Origin: Chamaecrista fasciculata
Taxonomy: Eukaryota; Streptophyta; Magnoliopsida; Fabales; Fabaceae
Reading direction: 5' to 3'
DNA: 64,000 bases
Assembly (NCBI GenBank): GCA_003254925.1
Contig: QANZ01027752.1
Location: 26,486-90,485, forward strand
Below, piece after piece: positions 45,510-55,774 of this stretch (within the stretch, counting starts at the first letter, position 1; each line of letters begins with the position of its first letter). The translations under genes and the position numbers were made by a program. The notes under the pieces are model-generated. The model saw only the letters and a list, made by a program, of their open reading frames with translations. It was not told the DNA's origin and made no database searches.

Positions 45510-46382
45510 TTAATGTAAATCTGTGAAAAGAAATTGTGCACTTATGAATGTAAATGACTTTAGCTTAAGTATATGTATAAACTTCAGATATGGAGACAAC
45601 AATTACATTAAAATTTATCTAAGTGAATAAAATAGAATTAGGGCAGATGGAAGCCATGTACGTTTATTTTTTAGTATGTCATTTACACATACCTCTTTTA
45701 ATTCATGAGAAATGTTGATGATAGTAGTTGGTGTTTCTGTGTAAAATTTTCCCATGAATGTCATAGCCTTCAATGACTTTTGTTCTTGTTGCCATGATTT
45801 CTAGTTTTGTCTATATTTCTTGGATTTCATGAATCTAGTCTTTAAGATTTTGTTTGATGTTGGTTGGTTCATCCACCAAGTATTCTAGTATGTCGTTGTT
45901 TAAGCCTGCGAATTGATCAATGAAATTCTTGAATGAATAGAAATATATAGCCTTTTTCTCTCTTGTGGCATCCTAGGATTACCTATAAAGCTCCAAGTCT
46001 ATCTTGGGATGTGTTAATCGTTTTGTATCCTATAATTATGCGTTGGGTATGGTCATAATTTACTTCCCATGTATTCCACATATACATTTTCATTGTCCGG
46101 CCTAAAGGTATGTCCTACTTTAATAATATTCTGTGTGTTTTTTATGTCTCAAGTATGTCTTGATTTAGTAGGATTTTAGGCATGTTTTAAAAGCCCTTTT
46201 TCATGTACTTTAACTTGCATCTCACTCTATAAAATGACCATTCTGCTATGGCCGCATTTTTAGCATGTCTCCCAACACTTGCATATGTTCACACATGCTA
46301 TTTCATTGTCTAAAATTGTTGGCTGGGTACATTTTGTTTCAGTGATGTTTTAGACATGATCTAAAGTCATTTTTCATGTATC

Positions 46383-46595
46383 TATAGAGAGTAGTGTATA
46401 TGTGGCAGCTGAGTTGGCATGAGTTGGTATATTTGTTAGAAATTAGTTTTAGTTTGTTATTAGTTTCTGGTGTAAATAGTTTTCTGTTGTATTCAGTTTA
46501 GTCATTAGTGAGTGTATAAATATCTATCAGTTCATTAATGAAATCACAGAGTTTTCATTTTACATTTTATCTTCTTTATACTGTGAGTTTGTTCA
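46383..46595 (+). mobile_element. 5' LTR of the young Copia element
   Basis: Starts TATAGAGAGTAGTG and ends GTGAGTTTGTTCA. The TA...CA ends are non-canonical. TATAAATATC at about 46515 could serve as a promoter TATA box. Confidence 0.9.
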
Positions 46596-46623
46596 TGGTA
46601 TCAGAGATCTAGATCCAAAATCC

Positions 46624-49600
46624 ATGGCTTCGTCTTCTTCCTTGTCTTCCGCTTCCTCTGTTTCTACTCCTACTTCTTCCGTTCCGGATGAAGCCAAATA
46701 TCGTACTGATCCTCTTTACCTTCATCCTTCTGATAATCCTGGTCTTCAGCTTGTTGCTATTCATCTTACCCTAACCAATTACTTGCTCTGGCGTCGCTCA
46801 GTTCAAATCGCACTTCACGCTAAAAATAAACTTTGTTTTCTTGATGGTTCTTGTTCGCGTCCTACTGATTCTACTTCCAGTTCCTATATTCAATGGTCGC
46901 TCGTTGATTCAATGGTTGTGTCCTGGTTATTAAACTCTATGACTAAGGATGTAGCTGAAGCATACATCTATACTCCTTCTGCTCGTGCTCTGTGGAAAGA
47001 ATTGGAAGAGAAATTTGGTGGCTCTGATCGAGTGCGGATTTTTCAGCTTCGAAAAGAGGTTCATAGGATGACTCAAGGTACTGATTCTTTGCCTTTGTAC
47101 TCCAATAAGCTCAAGAAGGTACGTGATGAGCTCTATTGTATGCAACCTGTGCCGCGTTGTGTTTGTGGCTGTTCATGTGGTGCGTTTTCTACACTTGAGA
47201 GTAATTCTTCATCTGATGCAGTTATGGATTTTTTGATGGGACTTGATTCGTCTTATGATCAAACTGTGAATAATATTTTGCTGTTAGATCCTTTTCCATC
47301 TATTGATAAAGTGTATTCTATGGTGGCTCTTGTTGCTAATCAACAACGCACATCTGTGTCTCATTCTTCTCCTGTTGAGGCGAGTGCCTTACTGTCAAAA
47401 TCTTCTAATTCTTTTCAGAAGAATTTTACTAAAAAGAAAGATAGTTTTAAAAAGGAGGACCGTTATTGTAATTTCTGTCATCGTCAAGGTCATTTGGAAG
47501 AATCTTGTTTTAAAAAACATGGTATTCCAGAGTGGTTTGACAAACAAAAAGATAAAAAAGCTTCTGCTCATGCTGTGGTTCCGTCTGATTCTTCGGATGT
47601 ATCTTTTTCTACTAATTCCTTCTCTGAGATGTTTCAGAAGGAAATGCAGAAATATATGAAATCCTCTAAGTCTGCTATTGAGGAGAATCCTATATCTGCA
47701 GCATACTTTGCCGATTTTGCAGGTACTTCGGCTTCTAATTCTTCTGATAATCCTAGTTTAAAGTGGATTCTTGACTCCGGAGCGTCTAATCATGTTTGTG
47801 GTATATCTTCTTTACTTTCTAACTTGAAAAAGCCTCCAGATAAACGAACAGTCCAATTACCTGATGGTACTTTGAAATTGGTTACTCTCATTGGTGATGC
47901 TATACTTTCTGAATCTTTGACATTGAAGAATGTTCTTTTTGTTCCGGATTTTCATTTCAATCTCATCTCAGTTAGTCGTTTGCTACATGATTCTGATTTT
48001 CAAGTCATTTTTCACAAGACTCATTGTCTTGTGCAGGACCAGAGTAACCAGAAAGTTGTTGCAGTTGCTCGAATGGATCAGCATTTGTTCTTGTTGGACT
48101 CTCCTATAGTTGATTCCATTCCTGCACAATTTGATTCCTGTTGTAATGTTTTTCTTAAAGAAATAATGTCTAGTCCTAAGGATTCTTTGTGGCATGATCG
48201 TTTAGGACATCCTTCATCTACTGTACTTAGTCATTTGCCTTTTCCTGCTCAGTCTCATAAACCTTGTGATGTCTGTCATGCTGCTAAACAGACACGTTTG
48301 TCCTTTCCAGTCAGTGTTACTAATACTACTCATGTTTTTGAATTGATACATGTGGATATTTGGGGGCCTTATCGAGAGTTATCTTTGTCTGGTGCTAGTT
48401 ATATTTTGACTATAGTGGATGATTTTTCTCGATCTACTTGGACTTTCTTGATGCGTGTTAAGTCTCAGACAGTTTCTCTTTTAACTGATTTTTTTAAATA
48501 TGTTGAAAATCAGTTTAAGACAACTGTTAAAACTATCAGAACAGATAATGGTCTTGAGTTTTTGAGCACTCAGTGTCAATCTTTGTTTAAGTCTCTTGGT
48601 GTTGTGCATCAGAAAAGTTGTGTGTATACCCCTCAGCAGAATGGTTTAGTTGAACGGAAGCATCGACATCTTGCTCAGGTAGCTCGAGCTTTGTTGTTTA
48701 ATTCTGGTGTATCTACTAAATTTTGGGGGGAGGCTATGTTAGCTGCTACATTTATCATAAACAAGTTGCCTACTCAAATACTTGGTTGGAAATCACCTTT
48801 TGAGGTTTTAACTGGTTCATATCCATCTTATTCATACTTAAAAGTGTTTGGTTGCTTGTGTTATGCTGCTAATACTCATCCTCATAAGTCCAAATTTGAG
48901 CCTAGAGCTTTTAAAGGTATTTTTGTTGGATATCCTCCTGGTCAGAAAGCTTACAAGATTTTTCTCCTAGACACACAGCAAGTTATTGTTTCTAGGGATG
49001 TTATTTTTTATGAAGATATTTTTCCTTTTAAACAACAACAAGTAGTTTCTTCTCCTCCCAGATTGACTTTGTTTCCATCATCTGGGGATTTTTCTTGTTC
49101 TGATGATCCTATTCCTTTGTCTACTTCATCTTCTTCTTCTTTACCCACTACAGAATCTTCGCTTTCTTCTTCTTCTCCATCTTCTTCTAGTTCTGCAGAT
49201 TCTTTGCTTTCTTCTGCACCTAGAAGAAGTACTCGAATTAAAAATCCTCCCAAATGGCATAATGAGTATGTCACTTGTTCTGTCCCCACTTCCTCTTCAC
49301 ATACTCCACCTGCTTTTCCTTATGTTGTTCCTTCTTGTTTTTCTAATTCTTATATCAGTTTTTTGGGTAATGTTACTCAAATCAAAGAACCTCATTCATA
49401 TAGTGAAGCAAAAGGTATTCCTGAATGGCAGGCAGCTATGCAACTTGAGATTGATGCTCTTGAACGAAATAATACTTGGTCTGTTGTTGATCTTCCTCCT
49501 CACAAGAAAGCAATTGGGTGTAAGTGGGTATATAAGACAAAGTTAAAAGCTGATGGTAGTATTGAGAGATACAAGGCACGTTTAGTAGCTAAGGGTTATA

Positions 49601-50925
49601 ATCAGGTTGAGGGTGTTGATTTTTCTGATAGTTACTCTCCCGTGGCAAAATCTGTTACAGTTAGAACTTTCTTTGCTTTGGCAGCTGCTAAAGGATGGTT
49701 ATTACATCAATTGGATGTTAATAATGCATTTCTTCATGGTTATTTGGATGAAGAAGTATACATGACTCCTCCTCCAGGGTATTCTAAGGCTGATAAGGGT
49801 CAAGTTTGCAAGCTTACACGAAGTTTATATGGTCTTAAGCAGGCTTCTAGACAGTGGAACATTGCTTTGACACAAAAACTTACTTCTTTTGGTTTTTTGC
49901 AATCAAAGAATGATAGTTGTTTGTTTATAAAAAAAACTGCTCATGGTTTTATCTCCCTGCTAGTATACGTGGATGATATTTTGGTTGCTAGTGATAGTTT
50001 GCCTCTTATTACTGAAGTGAAGAAATTTCTTGATGCTGAATTCACCATTAAAGATCTTGGTGTTGCTCGGTATTTTCTTGGTTTGGAAATTGCTCGTTCT
50101 CCTCAGGGAATTTATATAAACCAACGAAAGTATGTGCTTGATTTGATTTCTGATGCAGGATTATCAGGTGCTAAACCTGTTGCTACTCCTATGGTTAAAT
50201 CTAATCACCACTTGTTAAATAAGGGTGTATTGTTCAAAGATCCTGAGAAATTTCGCAGGCTTATTGGTAGACTTCTTTATCTTGGTTTCACCAGACCTGA
50301 AATTGCATATGCTACACAATCATTAAGTCAGTTTATGCAGCAGCCTTATGAACATCATTGGGAAGCTGCTTTACATATTTTGAGATTTTTGAAGAACAAT
50401 CCTGCTCAAGGTCTATTTTTTCCTGCTGGTCATGATATGAAAGTAGTTGCTTATTGTGATGCTGACTGGGGAGCTTGTCCCCTAACTCGCAGATCCCTTA
50501 CAGGTTACTGTATTTTTATTGGTGGTTGTTTAGTTTCTTGGAAAACTAAGAAGCAGACCACTGTTTCTCGCAGTTCAGCTGAGGCTGAATACCGAAGTCT
50601 TGCATCTACAGTTTGTGAATTGAAGTGGCTGTCTTACTTGCTTGCTGATTTTTCAGTGAAATTATCTGATTCAATTCCTCTTTTCTGTGATAATCAGGCT
50701 GCTTTGCATATAGTAGCCAATCCTGTTTTTCACGAGCGTACAAAGCATCTTGAAATTGATTGTCATCTAGTGAGAGATCAATACAAGCTTGGGTTCGTTT
50801 CACCACAGCATGTTACTTCTGCAAATCAGTTGGCAGATATTTTTACTAAGCCTTTGGGGAGTGTCCCTTTTTCTGCTATTGTCTCCAAGCTGGGCCTGTC
50901 TGACTTTCATCAGTCTCCAGCTTGA
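46624..50925 (+). CDS. Copia Gag-Pol polyprotein, 1433 aa, apparently intact
   Basis: Encodes all proteins of a Ty1/Copia element in one frame. In order: gag (about 27-260), zinc knuckle CNFCHRQGHLEESC (282-295), protease with DSGASNH (Asp384), GAG-pre-integrase zinc motif from LWHDRLGHP (522), and integrase with Asp578, Asp641 and Glu677 (Glu in NGLVERKHR). The integrase spacing is D-63-D-35-E. Reverse transcriptase follows with YVDD (1115-1118), then RNase H with Asp1279, Glu1320 and Asp1356, ending in SANQLADIFTKPL. No stop or frameshift is seen. The start codon lies 28 bases after the LTR, within the usual distance for this group. The short LTRs suggest the Ale/Retrofit lineage, which is inference. 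Confidence 0.95.
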   Translation: MASSSSLSSASSVSTPTSSVPDEAKYRTDPLYLHPSDNPGLQLVAIHLTLTNYLLWRRSVQIALHAKNKLCFLDGSCSRPTDSTSSSYIQWSLVDSMVVSWLLNSMTKDVAEAYIYTPSARALWKELEEKFGGSDRVRIFQLRKEVHRMTQGTDSLPLYSNKLKKVRDELYCMQPVPRCVCGCSCGAFSTLESNSSSDAVMDFLMGLDSSYDQTVNNILLLDPFPSIDKVYSMVALVANQQRTSVSHSSPVEASALLSKSSNSFQKNFTKKKDSFKKEDRYCNFCHRQGHLEESCFKKHGIPEWFDKQKDKKASAHAVVPSDSSDVSFSTNSFSEMFQKEMQKYMKSSKSAIEENPISAAYFADFAGTSASNSSDNPSLKWILDSGASNHVCGISSLLSNLKKPPDKRTVQLPDGTLKLVTLIGDAILSESLTLKNVLFVPDFHFNLISVSRLLHDSDFQVIFHKTHCLVQDQSNQKVVAVARMDQHLFLLDSPIVDSIPAQFDSCCNVFLKEIMSSPKDSLWHDRLGHPSSTVLSHLPFPAQSHKPCDVCHAAKQTRLSFPVSVTNTTHVFELIHVDIWGPYRELSLSGASYILTIVDDFSRSTWTFLMRVKSQTVSLLTDFFKYVENQFKTTVKTIRTDNGLEFLSTQCQSLFKSLGVVHQKSCVYTPQQNGLVERKHRHLAQVARALLFNSGVSTKFWGEAMLAATFIINKLPTQILGWKSPFEVLTGSYPSYSYLKVFGCLCYAANTHPHKSKFEPRAFKGIFVGYPPGQKAYKIFLLDTQQVIVSRDVIFYEDIFPFKQQQVVSSPPRLTLFPSSGDFSCSDDPIPLSTSSSSSLPTTESSLSSSSPSSSSSADSLLSSAPRRSTRIKNPPKWHNEYVTCSVPTSSSHTPPAFPYVVPSCFSNSYISFLGNVTQIKEPHSYSEAKGIPEWQAAMQLEIDALERNNTWSVVDLPPHKKAIGCKWVYKTKLKADGSIERYKARLVAKGYNQVEGVDFSDSYSPVAKSVTVRTFFALAAAKGWLLHQLDVNNAFLHGYLDEEVYMTPPPGYSKADKGQVCKLTRSLYGLKQASRQWNIALTQKLTSFGFLQSKNDSCLFIKKTAHGFISLLVYVDDILVASDSLPLITEVKKFLDAEFTIKDLGVARYFLGLEIARSPQGIYINQRKYVLDLISDAGLSGAKPVATPMVKSNHHLLNKGVLFKDPEKFRRLIGRLLYLGFTRPEIAYATQSLSQFMQQPYEHHWEAALHILRFLKNNPAQGLFFPAGHDMKVVAYCDADWGACPLTRRSLTGYCIFIGGCLVSWKTKKQTTVSRSSAEAEYRSLASTVCELKWLSYLLADFSVKLSDSIPLFCDNQAALHIVANPVFHERTKHLEIDCHLVRDQYKLGFVSPQHVTSANQLADIFTKPLGSVPFSAIVSKLGLSDFHQSPA

Positions 50926-50933
50926 GGGGGGGC

Positions 50934-51146
50934 TATAGAGAGTAGTGTATATGTGGCAGCTGAGTTGGCATGAGTTGGTATATTTGTTAGAAATTAGTTT
51001 TAGTTTGTTATTAGTTTCTGGTGTAAATAGTTTTCTGTTGTATTCAGTTTAGTCATTAGTGAGTGTATAAATATCTATCAGTTCATTAATGAAATCACAG
51101 AGTTTTCATTTTACATTTTATCTTCTTTATACTGTGAGTTTGTTCA
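50934..51146 (+). mobile_element. 3' LTR of the young Copia element
   Basis: The same 213 bases as the 5' LTR with no difference found on line-by-line comparison. It is followed by the target duplication GTATC. Confidence 0.9.
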
Positions 51147-52215
51147 GTATCTACTTGTCATTTTGCTGTCAAAAATCATAATCTGGTTTAATCACGTTTT
51201 GGGCATCTCGTTGAGTCATTCATCTTGTATTTTTATATGTACATTTTAACTGCCTATAGCAACCCAGATGTGTTTTGTTTATATTTCTAATGAGTTTAGG
51301 TGGTTGGATAGACATATTTTATGTATAATTAGGCCCACCTTGGATTTGTATATCAAATTCTTCAAGTGTTTTATTGTCTTAATTTACTGTCATGCTCATT
51401 TAGACCTTTCCCCTATAACTCATACTGTTTTATTTTCTCATGCAATTTTAGTGGTTGTGTTTCTCCTTTGTATGTTTGTAACATTTTGTCGCCAAATCAT
51501 TAATATCCACCATTGTTGTAACATACGAAGTCTTGGCTTTTCATTAGAGCTAGGTTCTAAGTAGGTTGGAAACTCCATCTTGTTTTATTTTTTTTTATTG
51601 TGCAGAATTTTATATTGTGTTTTACTTTTGCTCCTTACATGGGTGGGCCTTTCGTTCAAATCTGTATGATAATTGTGCCAAGAAGCATAAGCAGAAGCTT
51701 GCATTGCAAATGACATGATAAAATAAATCTTTCTTCAAGATTTTTTAATCCAAAGTCTACTCTACCTTATTTTAATGTTTTATTGTTCGAAGATCCTCAT
51801 GGTCATGGATCAATCATGATGTTATTAAATAAGAAAGCTTGTGATGGGATAAAGAATGAAAATGCAAATTTTTTCATATATGTATTATGTGTGTGGGTGG
51901 ATGAGTATAACCTTAAAATCGTAAACTTCATTGTTGGGTATGTCAGGTTTTAAATAAAGTGTTAATTCGAACCATGGGTGGGGCTGAGCTCCAAATGGTC
52001 TGAATTTTAATATATATATATATATGTCATTCTAGCTTATGAGTAGAATTTTATATGATCTAACTGATTGAGGTTCGAATAAGAATGTGCTGGCCTTAAC
52101 AATTTTTAATTTATATATAAATAAGATTTGTTGAGTGATGATGCATGATTATTGTTCCTCTTGCTTGTTTGATGTCTGAATTTTGCGGACAAAATTCTTT
52201 TTAAGGGGGTGGGAG

Positions 52216-54158
52216 TGTAACAACCCCGGATTTAATTTTGTTTAAAATGTTGGTGTAAACTATAATATGGTCATTTGTGTATAGTTGCTAGAAAGATGTT
52301 AATTAAACGCCTAAAATGAGACCTTGGTGGAAGAATAGAGAATAAGAGGAGTAGACAAGTTATGATGTGAAAGAGGGTTAAAGTGTAAATAAATAAATAA
52401 TTAGAGTTATTAGGAGGATGAAGGACTAAACTGCAAAACCTAAATGTTATCGTAACTTTAGGTAAATGTAATTAATGTATGGGGCAAAGGCATTAAATTA
52501 ATTAAAAACTTTGAGGGATTAGATTGTAAAGAAAAATAGGAGTGGAGGAGTTTAAAAAGAGAAATTAGAAAGATTGGGGGGAAGAAATATAGTTTTCCCC
52601 ACAGTTAATAAAAGTAGAAATATAAGAGAAGGAGAAGAGGAAGAATCGGGCTGTTCATATGAAATTTCAGAAAAATAGAGAGGTGAGAGACGAAGGATGA
52701 TAGAGGAGGAAGAAAGGAGGATATCTCCACATCCGGTGGTTCGATTGTCGTGATCTACTAGTTGTTTTGAAGCTTTAGAATAGGCGAATTCAACTATGGT
52801 CTTTATGTGAAGATCAGATGGCTAGATGGAGAGAAAAGAGGCTACAAAATTGACGCCCTAAATGGGAAAAGTGCAAAAACAGTGTTTTGATGGTGGTTGA
52901 TTTTTTGAAACATTGTGAGGGTTTCATGAATTCAAGTTTTAGAATTTATATAGTTTCTTGAAAATTTCTGAAATTATGAGAAAAGTGTGTTAACTGATGT
53001 TTATTGTTGATGATTTACTGGATTTTATTCTTCTTTGCTGGGAAGAAATTGGGTTGTAATTTGAGTGTTTTAGATCAAATTGCAAAATGGTTCTTTTTTG
53101 AATTTTTGGGAAAATTACTGAATAGTCCTTTTAGAAGTGTATTTCCTTAAAAGTATGAAGCTTTATTGTGTACAAATGATTTGGGAATTGAATTATCTTA
53201 TGAGATATGGAATTATATATTGAAAAGTAATGGAAATGAAAATGTATTTTATTAGAAATTTATGTGATAAACAAGAAGAATTTATGGAATGTAATGTATT
53301 GTATTGTGATTTTTCATGACTCCTTGAGGGTGGAGGCTCTCCCCGTTTATTCGCATTGAGTATTTAAGTAATGACTACGGTGGATTCCATAGTTGACCTA
53401 AGTGTAGATTCCATAGGTGACAGGCTGATTGGTATGTGCGCACAACAGGAGATGTCCTGGAAGCCTAGGTCTAGATGACCATTGTTGTATGACCATGTCA
53501 TGTTGGATTGCTAGTTATACTTTGAGATATCACGGTTGTGGGTGACACGTGATCACGACCAGCTGTATGGTATTATTGTTAATTTAAATAGTTTGGGTTG
53601 CTGGTTATACCTTGAAGTATCACGATTGTGGGTGACACGGTGTCACGACTAGCTGTATGATATTATTGTTTAATCTTGATAGTTTGGATTGCTGGTTATA
53701 CCCTGAGGTATCACGGTTTCGGGTAACACGCGGTCACAACCAGCTAATATGTTAAAGTTTTAAAAAGATGATCTTATTAGATATGTTTACCATTATGATA
53801 TTTCATGTTGCTTGGGGTAAACATTATGTGAAGTCTTGTTTCGTTGAAGACTGTGTTTAAAGTAGAATGATTATAACCCTATTGAGAATGTTATTCTCAC
53901 CCTACGAAACAAATTATTTTTTTCTGTGTAGAACTTTAGTTGGGGCGTTCGAGATGGAAGCCTATTTGTGAATTTTGGTTGTAATTTTAGTAAGTTGGAG
54001 TATTGCATTGGGCCCTGTTGGCTATTTTGGAACTGGAGCCTCTTGTATGATTGTTAAAGTTGGTATATCTTCGTCAATTTGTATTAAAGAGGGCCATGTA
54101 TCTCAAGATTTTATTCTGTAATATATGTCATGTCCTTAAATTTGATAAGGATGTTACA
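52216..54158 (+). mobile_element. Gypsy 3' LTR, 1.94 kb
   Basis: Begins TGTAACAACCCCGGATTT after a purine-rich tract and ends GATAAGGATGTTACA. It contains three tandem 90-91 bp units (from about 53505, 53595 and 53686) built around GCTGGTTATACCTTGAGGTA and TCACGGTTGTGGGTGACACG. Its ends match the deleted 5' LTR at 43183-43915. Confidence 0.82.
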
Positions 54159-54365
54159 CTCATCTTCTCTATTTTTTCAATCCTTTACCTGGTATAAGAA
54201 TTTCGCTTTTGTATAACCTTCCATCTTTGTTTCATAATTCCACTTCCCATGGCTAATCTTAATAGATTTTGATGAGATCAACTCATCCAATGTATAATTT
54301 AGAGGTTGTCCCCCACTAGGAATAAAATGAGAATGTTCAATGACATTTTACACTATTCCAAACTT

Positions 54366-55745
54366 GTCACGACCCCCCCTAGAAAGAAGCACGTGACCGG
54401 CACGAACATGGGTCTATCCCATGTCGTAAGCCTACCCACAATCATTCCATATCAAAAACACAATAACAACATGTTAATTCACTTTATGCACGATTATAAT
54501 AAACAATACTTGGACATACATAATTCATCGTTCACTTGCACATTTCCGTCAATCTATCAATTTAGAATATCATCTATCAATGTAAACACTGTCACAAAGT
54601 ATCAAATAAAGATACAGTGCCAAATTGAACTATGGCATTAGTGAGTCATACAAAATATTGAATAAATCCCTGAATCCCCTCCCTAAGTACTAGTGGAGCT
54701 GACATTCTAGAATTTTAACACCATCCTATTCAGTGAATAAAATACCCACACGAATGATGACGTGAGATTCTAAATAACTCCCTCTCGGAACAGAAGTTGA
54801 CACTTAACATGCACCTGTATTTGAAAAATGTTAAACGTGGGGTGAGTCGAAACTCAGTGAGCGGCTAACCCATCCCAGTCGTGGTGTAGGGCACCACCAC
54901 GTAGGGAGAAGGGGTAACCAACCAAAACCAGCGAATATAACAATGTAAAACATATATTGGCATACATCTAATTACAACAACTCAGCATAGATAGTAATTT
55001 AAATGCACAAGAGTATGAAGTCAAAGATAGCATAATGACAGACAACTTATAATCTTCTAAACTAGAAAAAGAAAATAAGAAACAACATTTGTCTTGGAAT
55101 CATATGAATAAGCTTCATAAGGATATAAGTATCTTTAAATTAATTTCAAAAGGTAAAGCCTATCAACTTGTTGAAAAGAGTAACGAAAGTTGGTTTTACT
55201 TGAACGAAGTTTGGGTATAAAACATGTAAGAAAGCAGTTCTTGACAAAAGTAACTTTTGTAAGTAAAATATAGAAACAAACAAGGATTTAGGTAATCACA
55301 TTAAGTTAAAGAATCTTATGAAAACATGTTTTAAAGATATATTGGAACGGAAATAAAGTGTGCAAAAGAAAGTGTCAAGAGTTTAAAGTTTGTTAGAATA
55401 AAGTTTGAGAATAGAAAATCCGTTATGACGTATTCTTTAGAACTTTTTGCAAGAATCAAATGTATTTAAGATCATTCAAAGATTTAAAGTTCGTAAGGAA
55501 TTTGAGGTTAAAAATCCTTTAGGACTATCGAATGAGAGGAAAACTTATGAGGAAGTCGAATGAGAGGAAAACTTAGGAGGATTTTGAAAATTGAGTAAAG
55601 CATCTTGATGTTGAAAATATAAATTTCCTTCCTTTCAACTTTTAGAGACACTGAAAATTAAGCTTTAAAAAAAAAGTTGTTTTAACAATAGTAATCTCAT
55701 AGGAGAATGATTTTATAGAAATACCATTTGAAAATGAAATATTTT
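54366..55745 (+). mobile_element. Probable Gypsy-type LTR fragment
   Basis: TGTCACGACCCCCCCTAG, then ACGTGACCGGCACGAACATG, resembles the opening of a common class of plant LTRs, and the GTGAGTCGAAACTCAGTGAGC block around 54841 is often found in the same LTRs. No second copy, primer site or coding region is visible. The sequence is cut by the Copia pol region near 55745. Confidence 0.4.
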
Positions 55746-55774
55746 GTGTTCAAAGTGAAGGCTTCCCGTAGTAT

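Larger units (their letters stand above)
46383..51146 (+). mobile_element. Intact, very young Ty1/Copia retrotransposon, 4764 bp
   Basis: Two 213-bp LTRs (46383-46595 and 50934-51146) appear identical base for base. A perfect 5-bp target duplication, GTATC, flanks the element (46378-46382 and 51147-51151). A primer-binding site TGGTATCAGAG starts at 46596 and a polypurine tract GAGGGGGGG precedes the 3' LTR. One uninterrupted gag-pol frame fills the interior. It is inserted in the Gypsy element. The LTRs begin TATAGAGAG rather than TG. Confidence 0.95.
43183..54158 (+). mobile_element. Decayed Ty3/Gypsy-type LTR retrotransposon hosting a young Copia
   Basis: The 5' LTR (43183-43915), primer-binding site (TGGTGTCAGAGC, 43919-43930), polypurine tract (AAGGGGGTGGGAG, before 52216) and 3' LTR (52216-54158) are all present in the right order. 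About 3.5 kb of internal sequence surrounds the nested Copia element. The internal part has almost no coding capacity, only an integrase-like remnant. The LTR start TGTAACAACCCCGG is typical of plant Gypsy elements. Confidence 0.8.

Noticed and set aside
49008-49289. An acidic minus-strand frame within the young Copia
   Set aside because: It is antisense to a serine-rich linker of the Gag-Pol frame.
52009-52025. TA repeat as a possible promoter
   Set aside because: It is a simple microsatellite in non-coding Gypsy sequence with no gene downstream.
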